Assembly (NCBI RefSeq): GCF_015704865.1
Contig: NZ_JADQTO010000005.1
Coordinates: 25,016-89,015, forward strand
Direction: 5' to 3'
Length of the DNA: 64,000 nucleotides
From: Actinoplanes aureus
GTDB lineage: Bacteria > Actinomycetota > Actinomycetes > Mycobacteriales > Micromonosporaceae
Shown: positions 7,530 to 15,326 of the stretch, one piece after another
How the letters are laid out: every line of letters begins with the position of its first letter
Position numbering within the stretch: position 1 is the stretch's first letter
Made by a program: the position numbers and the translations under genes
Notes under the pieces: generated by a model
The model's input: only the letters and a program-made list of their open reading frames with translations
What the model was told of the DNA's origin: nothing
The model's database searches: none

Positions 7530-8413
7530 CGGGCGGTCCTCTTCTGCAACAGCGAGTAGAGCGTCATCACGACGGCGACCACGATCACCATGCCCAGCGC
7601 CATGGCCTTGCCGAGGTTGGCTTGGCCGAGCACCACCTCGCTGGTCAGGGCACCGCGGATCTGCAGCGGCACGATCGGGCTGCCCTGGCTGACCAGGGCG
7701 GCTGCGGTGGCGTACGCGGAGAACGCGTTGGCGAACAGCAGCAGCGTCGCGCCGAGGAACGCCGGTGCGAGCAGTGGCCCGGCCACCCGGGTCCAGTACT
7801 GCCAGGTCGTCCCGCCCAGGCTCTCGGTCGCCTCGCGCCACTGTGGCCGGATCCCGTCCAGCGCGGGCAGGAACACGATCACCATGAGCGGGATCTGGAA
7901 GTACGTGTAGACGAGTGTCAGGCCGGGGAGTTCGAAGAGCCAGACGCCGTTCGCGTACGGATCGAAGCCGTGCTCGGTCAGCCAGAGGGTCAGGAAACCG
8001 GAGAGGCCGATCGTCGCCAGGAACGCGAAGGCGAGCGTCACCCCGCCGAACTGGGCGAGCACCCCGCACGCCGCGGTGACCACACGCCGCAGCAGGCCGC
8101 CGGTTTTCGCCGTGACCAGCGCGTACGCCAGCAATGCGCCGAAGACGGCGCCGATCAGCGCGCTGGCCGCGGAGAGCGTGATGGAGCGGCCGAAGGCCGC
8201 GACGATGTACTCGTCGCCCAGGGACCGGACGTTGGCCAGGGTGAACCCGCCGGCGTCGGCGGCGAACGCCCCGATCACCACGACCAGCGTCGGGATGACC
8301 AGGAAGATCGTCACGTAGGCGAAGAACGGCACCGTCCCGAGCAGTGCCGAGGCACCCCGCAGGCGTGGCCGCCGGGCCACGCGCTGCGGGGCGGCCGTGG
8401 CGATCTCAGCCAA
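7517..8413 (-). CDS. ABC importer permease, first subunit
   Basis: This 298-residue membrane subunit has about six helices, starting near residues 25-50. Its EAA loop is EATESLGGTTWQYWTRVAGPLL, near residues 195-215. The start is TTG at 8411-8413, overlapping the binding-protein stop by eight bases (TTGGCTGA), a strong sign of coupling; no other start fits. Together with the second permease it should form the channel of the importer. Confidence 0.9.
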   Translation of the reverse strand: MAEIATAAPQRVARRPRLRGASALLGTVPFFAYVTIFLVIPTLVVVIGAFAADAGGFTLANVRSLGDEYIVAAFGRSITLSAASALIGAVFGALLAYALVTAKTGGLLRRVVTAACGVLAQFGGVTLAFAFLATIGLSGFLTLWLTEHGFDPYANGVWLFELPGLTLVYTYFQIPLMVIVFLPALDGIRPQWREATESLGGTTWQYWTRVAGPLLAPAFLGATLLLFANAFSAYATAAALVSQGSPIVPLQIRGALTSEVVLGQANLGKAMALGMVIVVAVVMTLYSLLQKRTARWLG

Positions 8414-9527
8414 CGGCCTTGGCCCAGTTCGCGGCGAGGTACTCCTTCGCCTTGGTGTTCTGCGCCTCGGTCGGGATGACCGGCGTGCCCTCCACCTTCG
8501 GCAGCGCGCCGAACGCGGTCGCGTCGATCGTGCCGGCCTTCTGCATGGCGTCGGCCCGGACCGGTCGGGCGCCGCCCTTGAGCCACAGGTTCTGGCCCTC
8601 GTCGGAGTAGAGGAACTCCTGCCACAGCCGCGCGGCGGCCGGGTGCGGGGCGTCCTTGTTGATCGCCTGCACGTAGTAGGAGCCGAGCACCGCGTTCGAC
8701 GGGACGAACGTCTTCCAGGTGGTCACCTTGGTGGCGCCGGCGGTGTTCAGATAGTCCCAGTCGAAGACGACCGGGGTCTGTCCGGACGCGATGGTGGCCG
8801 GGGTCGGGTCGACCGGCAGGAAGTTGCCGGCCTTCTTGAGCTGGCCGAAGAAGTCGACACCGGGCTTGACGTCCTCGGGCGAGCCGCCCTTGGCGACCGA
8901 CACCATCTGCACACCGCCGAAGGCCGCGCCGGCCTGGGTCGGGTCGCCGTTGAGCGCGACCTTGCCCTTGTATTCCGGCTTCAGCAGGTCGTCCACGCTG
9001 GTCGGCGCCGGCACCTTGGAGCTGTCGTAGCCGATCGACATGTAGCCGCCGTAGTCGTTGACCCAGGCGCCGTCCGCGTTCTTCAGCCCGGCCGGGATCT
9101 CGTCGAACGTCGCCACCTTGTAGGGCGCGAACATCGCGACGTTGGCGGTCGCCACGGCGCCGCCCAGGTCGAACACGTCGGGTGCGGTGTCCTGGCCCTT
9201 GAGCTGGGTCGCCGCGTTGATCTCGTCCTGGCTGGAGCCGTCCGGCTGGGCCGAGTTGACCTTGAGGCCGTACTTGGCGCCGAAGGCCTTGATGATCTCG
9301 CCGTAGTTCGCCCAGTTCGGCGGCAGGGCGATGACGTTGAGCTGGCCCTCCTTCTTCGCCTCGGCGATCAGGGCGTCCAGGCCACCCAGGTCGGCCGCGC
9401 TGGTGGCGGTGGCCGCGCTGCTCGAGGCCGACTCCGACTCCTTCTCCGGCGGGGAGCAGGCGGCGGTGCCGAGGACCATGGTCGCGGCCGCCAGGGTGGC
9501 GGCGGCCGAACGGGACAGGGTGCGCAC
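8406..9527 (-). CDS. ABC importer solute-binding lipoprotein
   Basis: This 373-residue lipoprotein captures substrate outside the membrane for the two permeases. The signal peptide ends in a lipobox LGTAAC, with Cys near residue 24, followed by a Ser/Ala/Glu-rich tether. The mature protein resembles family-1 / iron(III)-spermidine-type binding proteins: GLDALIAEAKKEGQLNV, then DVFDLGGAVAT, FDWDYLN, and GQNLWLKGGARPVR near the end. The start is GTG at 9525-9527, with AAGGAGG eight bases upstream; the frame continues upstream without a binding site. Substrate unknown; polyamine, metal, phosphonate or an amino compound are all possible. Confidence 0.9.
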   Translation of the reverse strand: MRTLSRSAAATLAAATMVLGTAACSPPEKESESASSSAATATSAADLGGLDALIAEAKKEGQLNVIALPPNWANYGEIIKAFGAKYGLKVNSAQPDGSSQDEINAATQLKGQDTAPDVFDLGGAVATANVAMFAPYKVATFDEIPAGLKNADGAWVNDYGGYMSIGYDSSKVPAPTSVDDLLKPEYKGKVALNGDPTQAGAAFGGVQMVSVAKGGSPEDVKPGVDFFGQLKKAGNFLPVDPTPATIASGQTPVVFDWDYLNTAGATKVTTWKTFVPSNAVLGSYYVQAINKDAPHPAAARLWQEFLYSDEGQNLWLKGGARPVRADAMQKAGTIDATAFGALPKVEGTPVIPTEAQNTKAKEYLAANWAKAVG

Positions 9528-9641
9528 TGTTTGTTCCTCCTTCTGCGGCACCGCAATCGCGGTGCGCGCTGGTGGATCATGAAAGTGCTTGATGGAGGAG
9601 AGGCATACGGCAGGGAACCAGCCGACGACATTTTCTCTCCG

Positions 9642-9674
9642 CACTTTCGCATGCGCGGTGAGTGATCGAAAGTG
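9642..9674. promoter_or_regulatory. Inverted repeat CACTTTCG...CGAAAGTG in the importer leader
   Basis: Two perfect 8-base arms (9642-9649 and 9667-9674) are separated by 17 bases. A third GAAAGTG lies at 9581-9587. The repeat is about 115 bases upstream of the binding-protein start, a fair place for a repressor or activator of the importer. No regulator gene is adjacent. Confidence 0.4.
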
Positions 9675-9691
9675 ATCGTTGGTAACGACGA

Positions 9692-9754
9692 GAAGGGCCC
9701 CGCCGTCGTCCCCTTGGCGGAGGGGAGCGATGGCGGGACCCTTCGACGCCGGCC
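9692..9754. terminator. Long stem-loop in the importer leader (attenuator or terminator)
   Basis: Bases from GAAGGGCCCCGCC rightwards and from the right end GGCGGGACCCTTC inwards pair over about 22 positions with few mismatches, around a short loop. Read on the minus strand it is followed by TTCTCGTCGTT. It lies in the 347-base gap between the binding-protein gene and the divergent membrane-protein gene. It could be an attenuator of the importer or a terminator; I recognise no known riboswitch core around it. Confidence 0.45.
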
Positions 9755-9874
9755 GGTTTGCTGGGGACAAGACCGCCGGCGTTGCGTGTTCCTCTGTTAA
9801 GAGTGTCGGACCGGGTGGCTTCAGTTGCTCAATGTGACTCAGATCTCAGTCTCGACTGATATCAGCGTCCGCCG

Positions 9875-10261
9875 ATGATCGTGGCAGACTCCACGATCGT
9901 GGAACCCCGCCCAGCTGTCCCGGCCCGGATCGCGGCGGCGCTCAGCGCGGGCGCGATCGCGGTCCACCTGGCCCTGGCCGGCGGCCACTCCGGGCACGCG
10001 CCGGCGGTCCTCGCCGGGCTCGCCGTGCTCGCCCTGGTCTGCGTGCCGTGCGGGATGAAGCTGTGGCGCCGGCCGGGCGACCGGGCCGCCTGGGTGAGCC
10101 TGCTGGCGCTCAGCGGGATCATGACGGTGCTCCACCTGGGACTGCGCCCTCAGGGCCTGATGCTGGTGGCGGTGCTGGCGGTCCCGGTCGGGCAGGTGGT
10201 TCTGGGGGCGGTGGTGGCTCTCAGACGGCCACGGGGCGCGCCCGATCGGTCGCCAGTTTGA
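9875..10261 (+). CDS. Small four-helix membrane protein, function unknown
   Basis: This 128-residue hydrophobic protein has four predicted membrane helices, near residues 18-35, 42-60, 73-90 and 95-115, and a short basic tail. No catalytic motif is visible and I do not recognise the family. ATG at 9875 is used; a GTG two codons later is an alternative, and neither has a clear binding site. Its last 41 bases overlap the convergent LysE gene. Third-position GC supports it as real. Confidence 0.6.
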   Translation: MIVADSTIVEPRPAVPARIAAALSAGAIAVHLALAGGHSGHAPAVLAGLAVLALVCVPCGMKLWRRPGDRAAWVSLLALSGIMTVLHLGLRPQGLMLVAVLAVPVGQVVLGAVVALRRPRGAPDRSPV

Positions 10262-10865
10262 CCGCGATCACCCCGAGCATCGTGCCCATCAGGTAACGCT
10301 GCACCCGCAGCCAGCCGGGCCGCCGGGCCAGGAACACGGCGATGGTCCCGGCCGCGAGCACGATCGCCAGGTTCGCCGCCATGCTGACCAGCAGCTGCAC
10401 CCCGCCCAGCAGGAAGCCCTGCGCCATCACGTGCCCGGCCGCCGGCTCGACGAACTGCGGGATCAGCGACAGGTACATCACTGCCGCCTTGGGGTTGAGC
10501 AGGTTGGTCACCAGGCCCATCGTGAACAGCCGGCCCGCCGAGTCGGCCTCCAGGGGCTGCGGCTCGAAGATCGAGGCGCCGCCCGGGCGCAGCGTCTTGA
10601 ACGCCAGCCACGCCAGGTAGCCGGCGCCGGCCAGCTTGATCGCCGTGTAGAGCTCGGGCACCGCGACGAACAGGACGGAGAGCCCCAGGTTGGTGGCGGT
10701 GAGGTAGACGAGGAAGCCGAGCGCCACCCCGGCGAGCGAGACGATCCCGGCGCGCGGGCCCTGGGTGATGCTGCGCGAGACCAGGTACATCATGTTCGGC
10801 CCGGGGGTGAGGACCATGCCCAGGGCGACGGCGGAGACGGCGAGAATCGACGAGAGGGTGACCAC
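10221..10865 (-). CDS. LysE/RhtB-family amino-acid exporter
   Basis: This 214-residue exporter has about six membrane helices and would expel an amino acid or related metabolite. The family signature is at the N-terminus: ALGMVLTPGPNMMYLVSRSI, near residues 13-33, then GARAG-like GPRAGIVSLAGVALG. NLLNPKAAVMYLSLIPQF, near residue 120, is the second hallmark. The GTG at 10863-10865 is chosen because GGAGAGGG lies just upstream; the longer frame to 11201 is unsupported. It is divergent from the GNAT gene and overlaps the small membrane-protein gene tail to tail. Confidence 0.9.
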   Translation of the reverse strand: MVTLSSILAVSAVALGMVLTPGPNMMYLVSRSITQGPRAGIVSLAGVALGFLVYLTATNLGLSVLFVAVPELYTAIKLAGAGYLAWLAFKTLRPGGASIFEPQPLEADSAGRLFTMGLVTNLLNPKAAVMYLSLIPQFVEPAAGHVMAQGFLLGGVQLLVSMAANLAIVLAAGTIAVFLARRPGWLRVQRYLMGTMLGVIAVKLATDRARPVAV

Positions 10866-10951
10866 CTCGCCACCCTCTCCCGGGTGCGGCACCCGCCGCG
10901 AGGACCAATCCCGAAGGAGTGGCTTCCGGGTGGGACGGGCAGAATGTCCGC

Positions 10952-11488
10952 ATGCGCGACAGTGCAGAGTGGACAGACATCCGCCCGGGCCGGCAGGCCG
11001 ACGTCCCCGCCGTGCTGGCGTTGCTGGACAGCGCCGTGCGGTGGCTGACCGCACGTGGCCGGCCTGGTCAGTGGGGCACCGAGCCGCTGTCCGGCAACCC
11101 GCGCCTGACCGCTCTGGTGGCCCGGATCGCCGCCGACGGCGGCCTGCACGTCGCGGTGCGTGGCGAGCGGGTGGTGGGCGCGCTGGGCTTCGGCGACCCA
11201 CCGGCGTACGTGGCCCGCGCGGCCGAACCCGAGCTGTACATCGTGCTGCTCGTGACCGATCGCGACCACAACGGGCAGGGCATCGGCGCCCGGCTGCTCG
11301 AGCATGCCCGGACGGTCGCCGCGCAGGCCGGTGCCGGCTTGCTCCGGGTGGACTGTTACGCGGGCGACGACCAGGCGCTCGTCCGGTACTACGAGGGTCA
11401 GGGGTTCACCCGTACCCAGCGGTTCACCATGGCGCAGCCGGCCGATCCGTGGCCGGGCCAGGTGCTGGAGCAGCGACTGCCCTCGTGA
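10952..11488 (+). CDS. GNAT-family N-acetyltransferase
   Basis: This 178-residue protein should acetylate an amine from acetyl-CoA. The GNAT fold begins at TDIRPGRQADVPAVLALLD. The acetyl-CoA-binding strand and loop are LYIVLLVTDRDHNGQGIGARLLEHA (Q-G-I-G pattern), and YYEGQGFTRTQRF near residue 150 closes the fold. ATG at 10952 is chosen because it places the fold at the usual distance from the N-terminus; a GTG at 10919 would abut the AAGGAG too closely. The substrate is unknown. Confidence 0.85.
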   Translation: MRDSAEWTDIRPGRQADVPAVLALLDSAVRWLTARGRPGQWGTEPLSGNPRLTALVARIAADGGLHVAVRGERVVGALGFGDPPAYVARAAEPELYIVLLVTDRDHNGQGIGARLLEHARTVAAQAGAGLLRVDCYAGDDQALVRYYEGQGFTRTQRFTMAQPADPWPGQVLEQRLPS

Positions 11489-11510
11489 CGCCGCGGTGTG
11501 CCGGCGGGTG

Positions 11511-12077
11511 TCAGTGCCGCCGCTCGGCCCGGCGCCGGCCGCGCTTGGTGTTCTTCGGCGCGGGCACGTCGGCGACCAGCCGCTCCGGCCAGGTGACCCG
11601 GACCGCGCCCTGCGCGTCCCACTCCTCGGCCAGGTCGAGCAGGTCCCGCACCGCCTCGTTGACCTGCTCGTCGGTCCACGGGAACGCGCCGGAGTCGAGC
11701 ACCGCCCAGGCGTCGCGCGCGAGGACCGGCACCTTGGTGGTGTCGCCCTCCTCGACCGCGCGGTGCACCACGTCGGCGATCAGTTCGGCCAGCCCGAGGG
11801 TGCGTTTGTTGGCATCCAGCAGGCGCTTGCTGCGGTCCGCGGCGTCGTAGCGTGGCTTACCGCTGAGCAGCCGCATGTTCGGGAACACACCGCCGGCCGC
11901 GATCGATCCGAAGACCCCGCCGGACATCCCCAGGCACCGCTCGGTGGCGAAGCAGGCGAGCTCGTGCGGAACCCGGTGCGCCCGGTCGGTGCCGGGTATC
12001 TGGAGCACCACCCCGTCGTCCCGGTGCACTGTCGCCACCGGCTCGCCGATGGTGCTGTGAGCGAACAAGATTTGCAT
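11511..12077 (-). CDS. Conserved-looking protein of unknown function
   Basis: This 188-residue soluble protein has an N-terminal beta-rich part (MQILFAHSTIGEPVATVHRD, then VVLQIPGTDRAHRVPHELAC), a Gly-rich centre and a helical C-terminal half with an acidic helix (DLLDLAEEWDAQGAVRVTWP). It ends in a strongly basic tail, KRGRRRAERRH. No signal peptide, membrane helix or recognised motif is seen. Coding bias and lack of overlap support a real gene. It stands alone between the GNAT gene and the M28 peptidase gene. Confidence 0.75.
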   Translation of the reverse strand: MQILFAHSTIGEPVATVHRDDGVVLQIPGTDRAHRVPHELACFATERCLGMSGGVFGSIAAGGVFPNMRLLSGKPRYDAADRSKRLLDANKRTLGLAELIADVVHRAVEEGDTTKVPVLARDAWAVLDSGAFPWTDEQVNEAVRDLLDLAEEWDAQGAVRVTWPERLVADVPAPKNTKRGRRRAERRH

Positions 12078-12180
12078 CCGGTAATAGTGCCATCACTGAC
12101 CGCGACAAGTCATCGACCGGAGAAGATCGACTCTGCGGGGCGGTGCCGCTGGCCAGCGCGTCTGTCCACTGAGGGGGGTC

Positions 12181-12211
12181 ATCCGGGGGCGCCGGAGAGG
12201 CGCCCCCGGAT
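12181..12211. terminator. Strong terminator after the M28 aminopeptidase gene
   Basis: Thirteen-base perfect arms (ATCCGGGGGCGCC, 12181-12193, with 12199-12211) and a five-base loop, five bases past the peptidase stop. Confidence 0.8.
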
Positions 12212-12216
12212 ATCGA

Positions 12217-13725
12217 TCAACGAGCCTCGTGCCCGCCCTGAGCGGCGAGCTTGGCCGCGGCCACGGTGGGTGCCGGGGCCGGGAACGAGTCCTTGGTACG
12301 GGCCAGCGTGTACACCCCGTGCGCCGCGGCGTCGCCGAGCTCACTCAGCGCCCGCTTGTTCAGGTTGGTGATGTCGTCGCAGGCCAGGTGGTAACACGGG
12401 TCGTACGGCTGACCGGCGGTGCCGCCGTACTCGGTCGCCTGCTCGGCGGTCTTGACGCCCTCGGCACCGCTGAACAGGCCGCCGGCCGGGATCCCGACCG
12501 CGATGAACGGCCCGTAGTCGGAGCGGCCGTTGAACGGGCTCGGGTCGCTGGCCAGGCTCTGAGCGGTGAAGTAGTCGGTGAACACCTTCTCGATCTCGCC
12601 GGAGCCGGCCGGTCCGGCGGTGCCGGTGTCCGATCCGTCCCCGTCGTAGACGAACCGCACGTAGTTCGGCGAGCCGACCATGTCGAAGTTCAGGTTGGCG
12701 AAGATGGTCTCCCGCTGCGCCTCGCTGAGCTGGGCCACGTAGTGCTCCGAGCCGAGCAGGCCGGACTCCTCGGCACCCCAGAACGCGAACCGCAGCTGCT
12801 GCCGCGGCTTGATCTTCAGCTTCGCGATCTGCTCGGCGATCTCCAGGATGGTGGCCGAGCCGCTGCCGTTGTCGTTGATGCCCGGACCGACCGAGACCGA
12901 GTCGAGGTGGGCGCCGACCACGAGCACCCGGTCCGGGTCGCCGCCCCGGCTGTCCGCGATGATGTTGCTGGTCGAGGCGCCCGCCCGGTTCTCGGTGCTG
13001 GTACGCACCCGGACCGTCACCGCACCGGCGTCGGCGGCCGCGTCGAGCGCGCTGCCGTCGGCGAAGCTCAGGCCGACCACCGGGACTGTGACCGGACCGC
13101 CCAGGGTGCCGGTGAGCAGCTCCTGGCGGCCCGGCTGGCCCTCGTTGAAGATGATCACCGCGTCGTAGCCGGCGGCCTGCGCGTTCTGCGCCTTCACCGC
13201 GAAGTCGCAGCCGCCGCGCTGGACCAGCGCGACCTGGGGTTCGGTCGCCGAGGCCGGGGTGAAGTCGGCGGGCGCGCAGCCGGCGGCCGAGCTCGGCTCC
13301 GCGGTGGGAGGGAGCACGTTGTTCAGCGCCGGGACGACCCGCCCGGTCACGTCACCGGTGCCGGAGTAGTCGAAGGTGTGGGTCTCGTACACCACGCTGG
13401 CCGGGGAGACCTGGGACAGCTGGGCGGGCGCGAGCTCCCGGTAGAACGGGAAGGTGAACTTCTGCTCGGTGACCCGGTAGCCCGCCTTGCGGAGCACGCT
13501 CGTGACGTAGGCGGCGCTCGCGTCGTACCCGGGCAGGCCGGAGGCCCGGGTGCCGCCGTTCCGGTCGGCGATCTTCTGGAACGCGCGCAGGTGCTCGGTC
13601 ACGCCGGTCACGGTCACCGCCTCGCGGAGCCGCTTGCTGCTGTCGCCGTACCCGCCCGCGTCCGCCGGTTGTGCGGCGAGCGTGACGAGCAGGGTCGCGA
13701 TGACGGGGATGGCCAGTTTGCGCAA
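12217..13725 (-). CDS. Secreted M28-family zinc aminopeptidase with PA domain
   Basis: This 502-residue exported peptidase should remove N-terminal residues from peptides outside the cell. A signal peptide ends near AQPADA. An M28 N-terminal segment precedes an inserted PA domain (about 130-250: VALVQRGGCDFAVKAQNA and VPVVGLSFADG). The two-zinc active site follows, with the ligands His and Asp of VVGAHLDSV, Asp of INDNGSG, the Glu pair in WGAEESGLLGS, Asp in NFDMVGS and His in CYHLACDD. All are present, so it should be active. The start is TTG at 13723-13725 behind AGAGGAG. It is monocistronic and has its own terminator. Confidence 0.94.
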   Translation of the reverse strand: MRKLAIPVIATLLVTLAAQPADAGGYGDSSKRLREAVTVTGVTEHLRAFQKIADRNGGTRASGLPGYDASAAYVTSVLRKAGYRVTEQKFTFPFYRELAPAQLSQVSPASVVYETHTFDYSGTGDVTGRVVPALNNVLPPTAEPSSAAGCAPADFTPASATEPQVALVQRGGCDFAVKAQNAQAAGYDAVIIFNEGQPGRQELLTGTLGGPVTVPVVGLSFADGSALDAAADAGAVTVRVRTSTENRAGASTSNIIADSRGGDPDRVLVVGAHLDSVSVGPGINDNGSGSATILEIAEQIAKLKIKPRQQLRFAFWGAEESGLLGSEHYVAQLSEAQRETIFANLNFDMVGSPNYVRFVYDGDGSDTGTAGPAGSGEIEKVFTDYFTAQSLASDPSPFNGRSDYGPFIAVGIPAGGLFSGAEGVKTAEQATEYGGTAGQPYDPCYHLACDDITNLNKRALSELGDAAAHGVYTLARTKDSFPAPAPTVAAAKLAAQGGHEAR

Positions 13726-13868
13726 CGGATCTCCTCTGTATGACGACTGTGGCATCGAGGGTGGTCAGCGGGGTGAGATTAACCGACCTGGATCAAGGCC
13801 GAAAGCGGAGCGGTGCCGCCGTGTCACTCTTGGTATGTCCTCAACTGGCAGTAGGGGCGGAGGAGAGC

Positions 13869-15326
13869 ATGTCCGAGGCGAGCTTCGCACGGCCGCGCAG
13901 CGAGATCTTCGAGTACGCCGGAGCAACCATCGAAATGGTGGACGTGACCACGCTGCTCGCGGCGGCGCGGGTCAACCCGGTCGAGTTGCTGCGCCGCGCG
14001 ACCTGGCCGGCACCGGTGCAGCGGGTGGACCTGACGGTCTCCGGCGCGGACGACCCGGCCGGCCCGGTGCACGTCTTCACCGCCCTGATCAGCGCCCGGG
14101 CCGAGCCGATGTCCACCGAGCGGATCCGCAAGCTGGTGCTCGGGCAGGACCCGCTCGGCGTGCTGCTGGCGAAGCGGATCGCGGCGGGGGACCCGGTGGC
14201 CACCCGGATCGTGGACGGTGTCGGCACGGCCGCCGCGGCGGCGTACCGGAAACTGGGTCTTGATCGGCCGGCCGGCCCGGCGGCCGGGCGCGAACCCGGT
14301 GTGCTCGCCGACGCCGCCGTGGGCCTGCAGGCCACCGTGACCTACGAGGAGGACGGCACCGTCGCCCGGCTGGAGGCCCGGATGCCGCGCGACGAGGTCG
14401 GCCCGGACCACCTGCGCGCCTTCATCACGCTGACCCTGCAGGCGGTGATCGAGCTGACCGAGCCGGACGCGCTGCGCGGCCGCCGCTATGTGATCAGCCG
14501 GGAGGCGCTGCCGAAGGTGCCGGTGACCACCCAGACGGTCACCCTGGACATGGTCGGCGGACTCGCCGACGTGGTCGCCGAACTGCGCCAGATCGCGATC
14601 TCGTTCCGGCATCCGGAGGCGATGGCGCGCTGGGGCGCGCGCCGGCCGCAGGGCCTGCTGATGTACGGGCCACCCGGTACCGGCAAGACGATGCTGTCCC
14701 GGGCCCTGGCCAACGAGATCGGCGCCGACTTCCGGGAGATCCGCACCCCGGAGATCCTGGACAAATGGCTCGGTGGCTCGGAGCGCAACATCAAGCAGAT
14801 CTTCCGGGACGCCCGCCGCTACCGGGTGCCGACGCTGATGCTCTTCGACGAGTTCGACTCGATCGTCAGCTACGCGGGCGCCGGCGGTGACGCGGCGAGC
14901 CAGGCGCTGAACGCCGTGGCCGGCATCTTCAAGCAGGAGATGAACGATCTGATCGAGGCGAACCCGAACGTCATCGTGGTGGCGACCACGAACTTCCCGC
15001 ACCGGGTGGACGAGTCACTGATCCGGTCCGGCCGGTTCGACGTCAAGATCAGCGTGCCGAAACCGGACGAGGTGAGCCGGGCGGAGATCTTCCGCAAGAT
15101 GATCCGCGGCCTGATCGCGGCGCACGAGAACCCGGGCTTCCGGATGTTCGCCGACGACCTGGACCCGGCCGCCCTCGGCGTGGCCAGCACCGGGATGACC
15201 GGCGCCGACATCAAGGAGGTGCTGCGCCGGGTCCAGCTGGCCAAGGCGATGCAGGAGGCGCGTACCGGCAAGGCCGAGCCGATCACGCAGCAGGAACTGC
15301 TCGATGCCGTCCGTAACCTGCGTTAG
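13869..15326 (+). CDS. AAA+ ATPase with an unrecognised N-terminal domain
   Basis: This 485-residue protein has one AAA+ module in its C-terminal half. Walker A is MYGPPGTGKTMLSRAL (about residue 265), Walker B TLMLFDEFDS, sensor 1 VIVVATTNFPHRVDESLI, the Arg finger region RSGRFDVKI, and sensor 2 around GMTGADIKEVLRR. This matches the classic FtsH/katanin/p97-like clade. No protease domain follows. The first 230 residues contain EYAGATIEMVDVTTLLAAA and resemble nothing I know; they may bind substrate. ATG at 13869 has GGAGGAG upstream. Its last 44 bases overlap the convergent c-di-GMP gene. Confidence 0.88.
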   Translation: MSEASFARPRSEIFEYAGATIEMVDVTTLLAAARVNPVELLRRATWPAPVQRVDLTVSGADDPAGPVHVFTALISARAEPMSTERIRKLVLGQDPLGVLLAKRIAAGDPVATRIVDGVGTAAAAAYRKLGLDRPAGPAAGREPGVLADAAVGLQATVTYEEDGTVARLEARMPRDEVGPDHLRAFITLTLQAVIELTEPDALRGRRYVISREALPKVPVTTQTVTLDMVGGLADVVAELRQIAISFRHPEAMARWGARRPQGLLMYGPPGTGKTMLSRALANEIGADFREIRTPEILDKWLGGSERNIKQIFRDARRYRVPTLMLFDEFDSIVSYAGAGGDAASQALNAVAGIFKQEMNDLIEANPNVIVVATTNFPHRVDESLIRSGRFDVKISVPKPDEVSRAEIFRKMIRGLIAAHENPGFRMFADDLDPAALGVASTGMTGADIKEVLRRVQLAKAMQEARTGKAEPITQQELLDAVRNLR

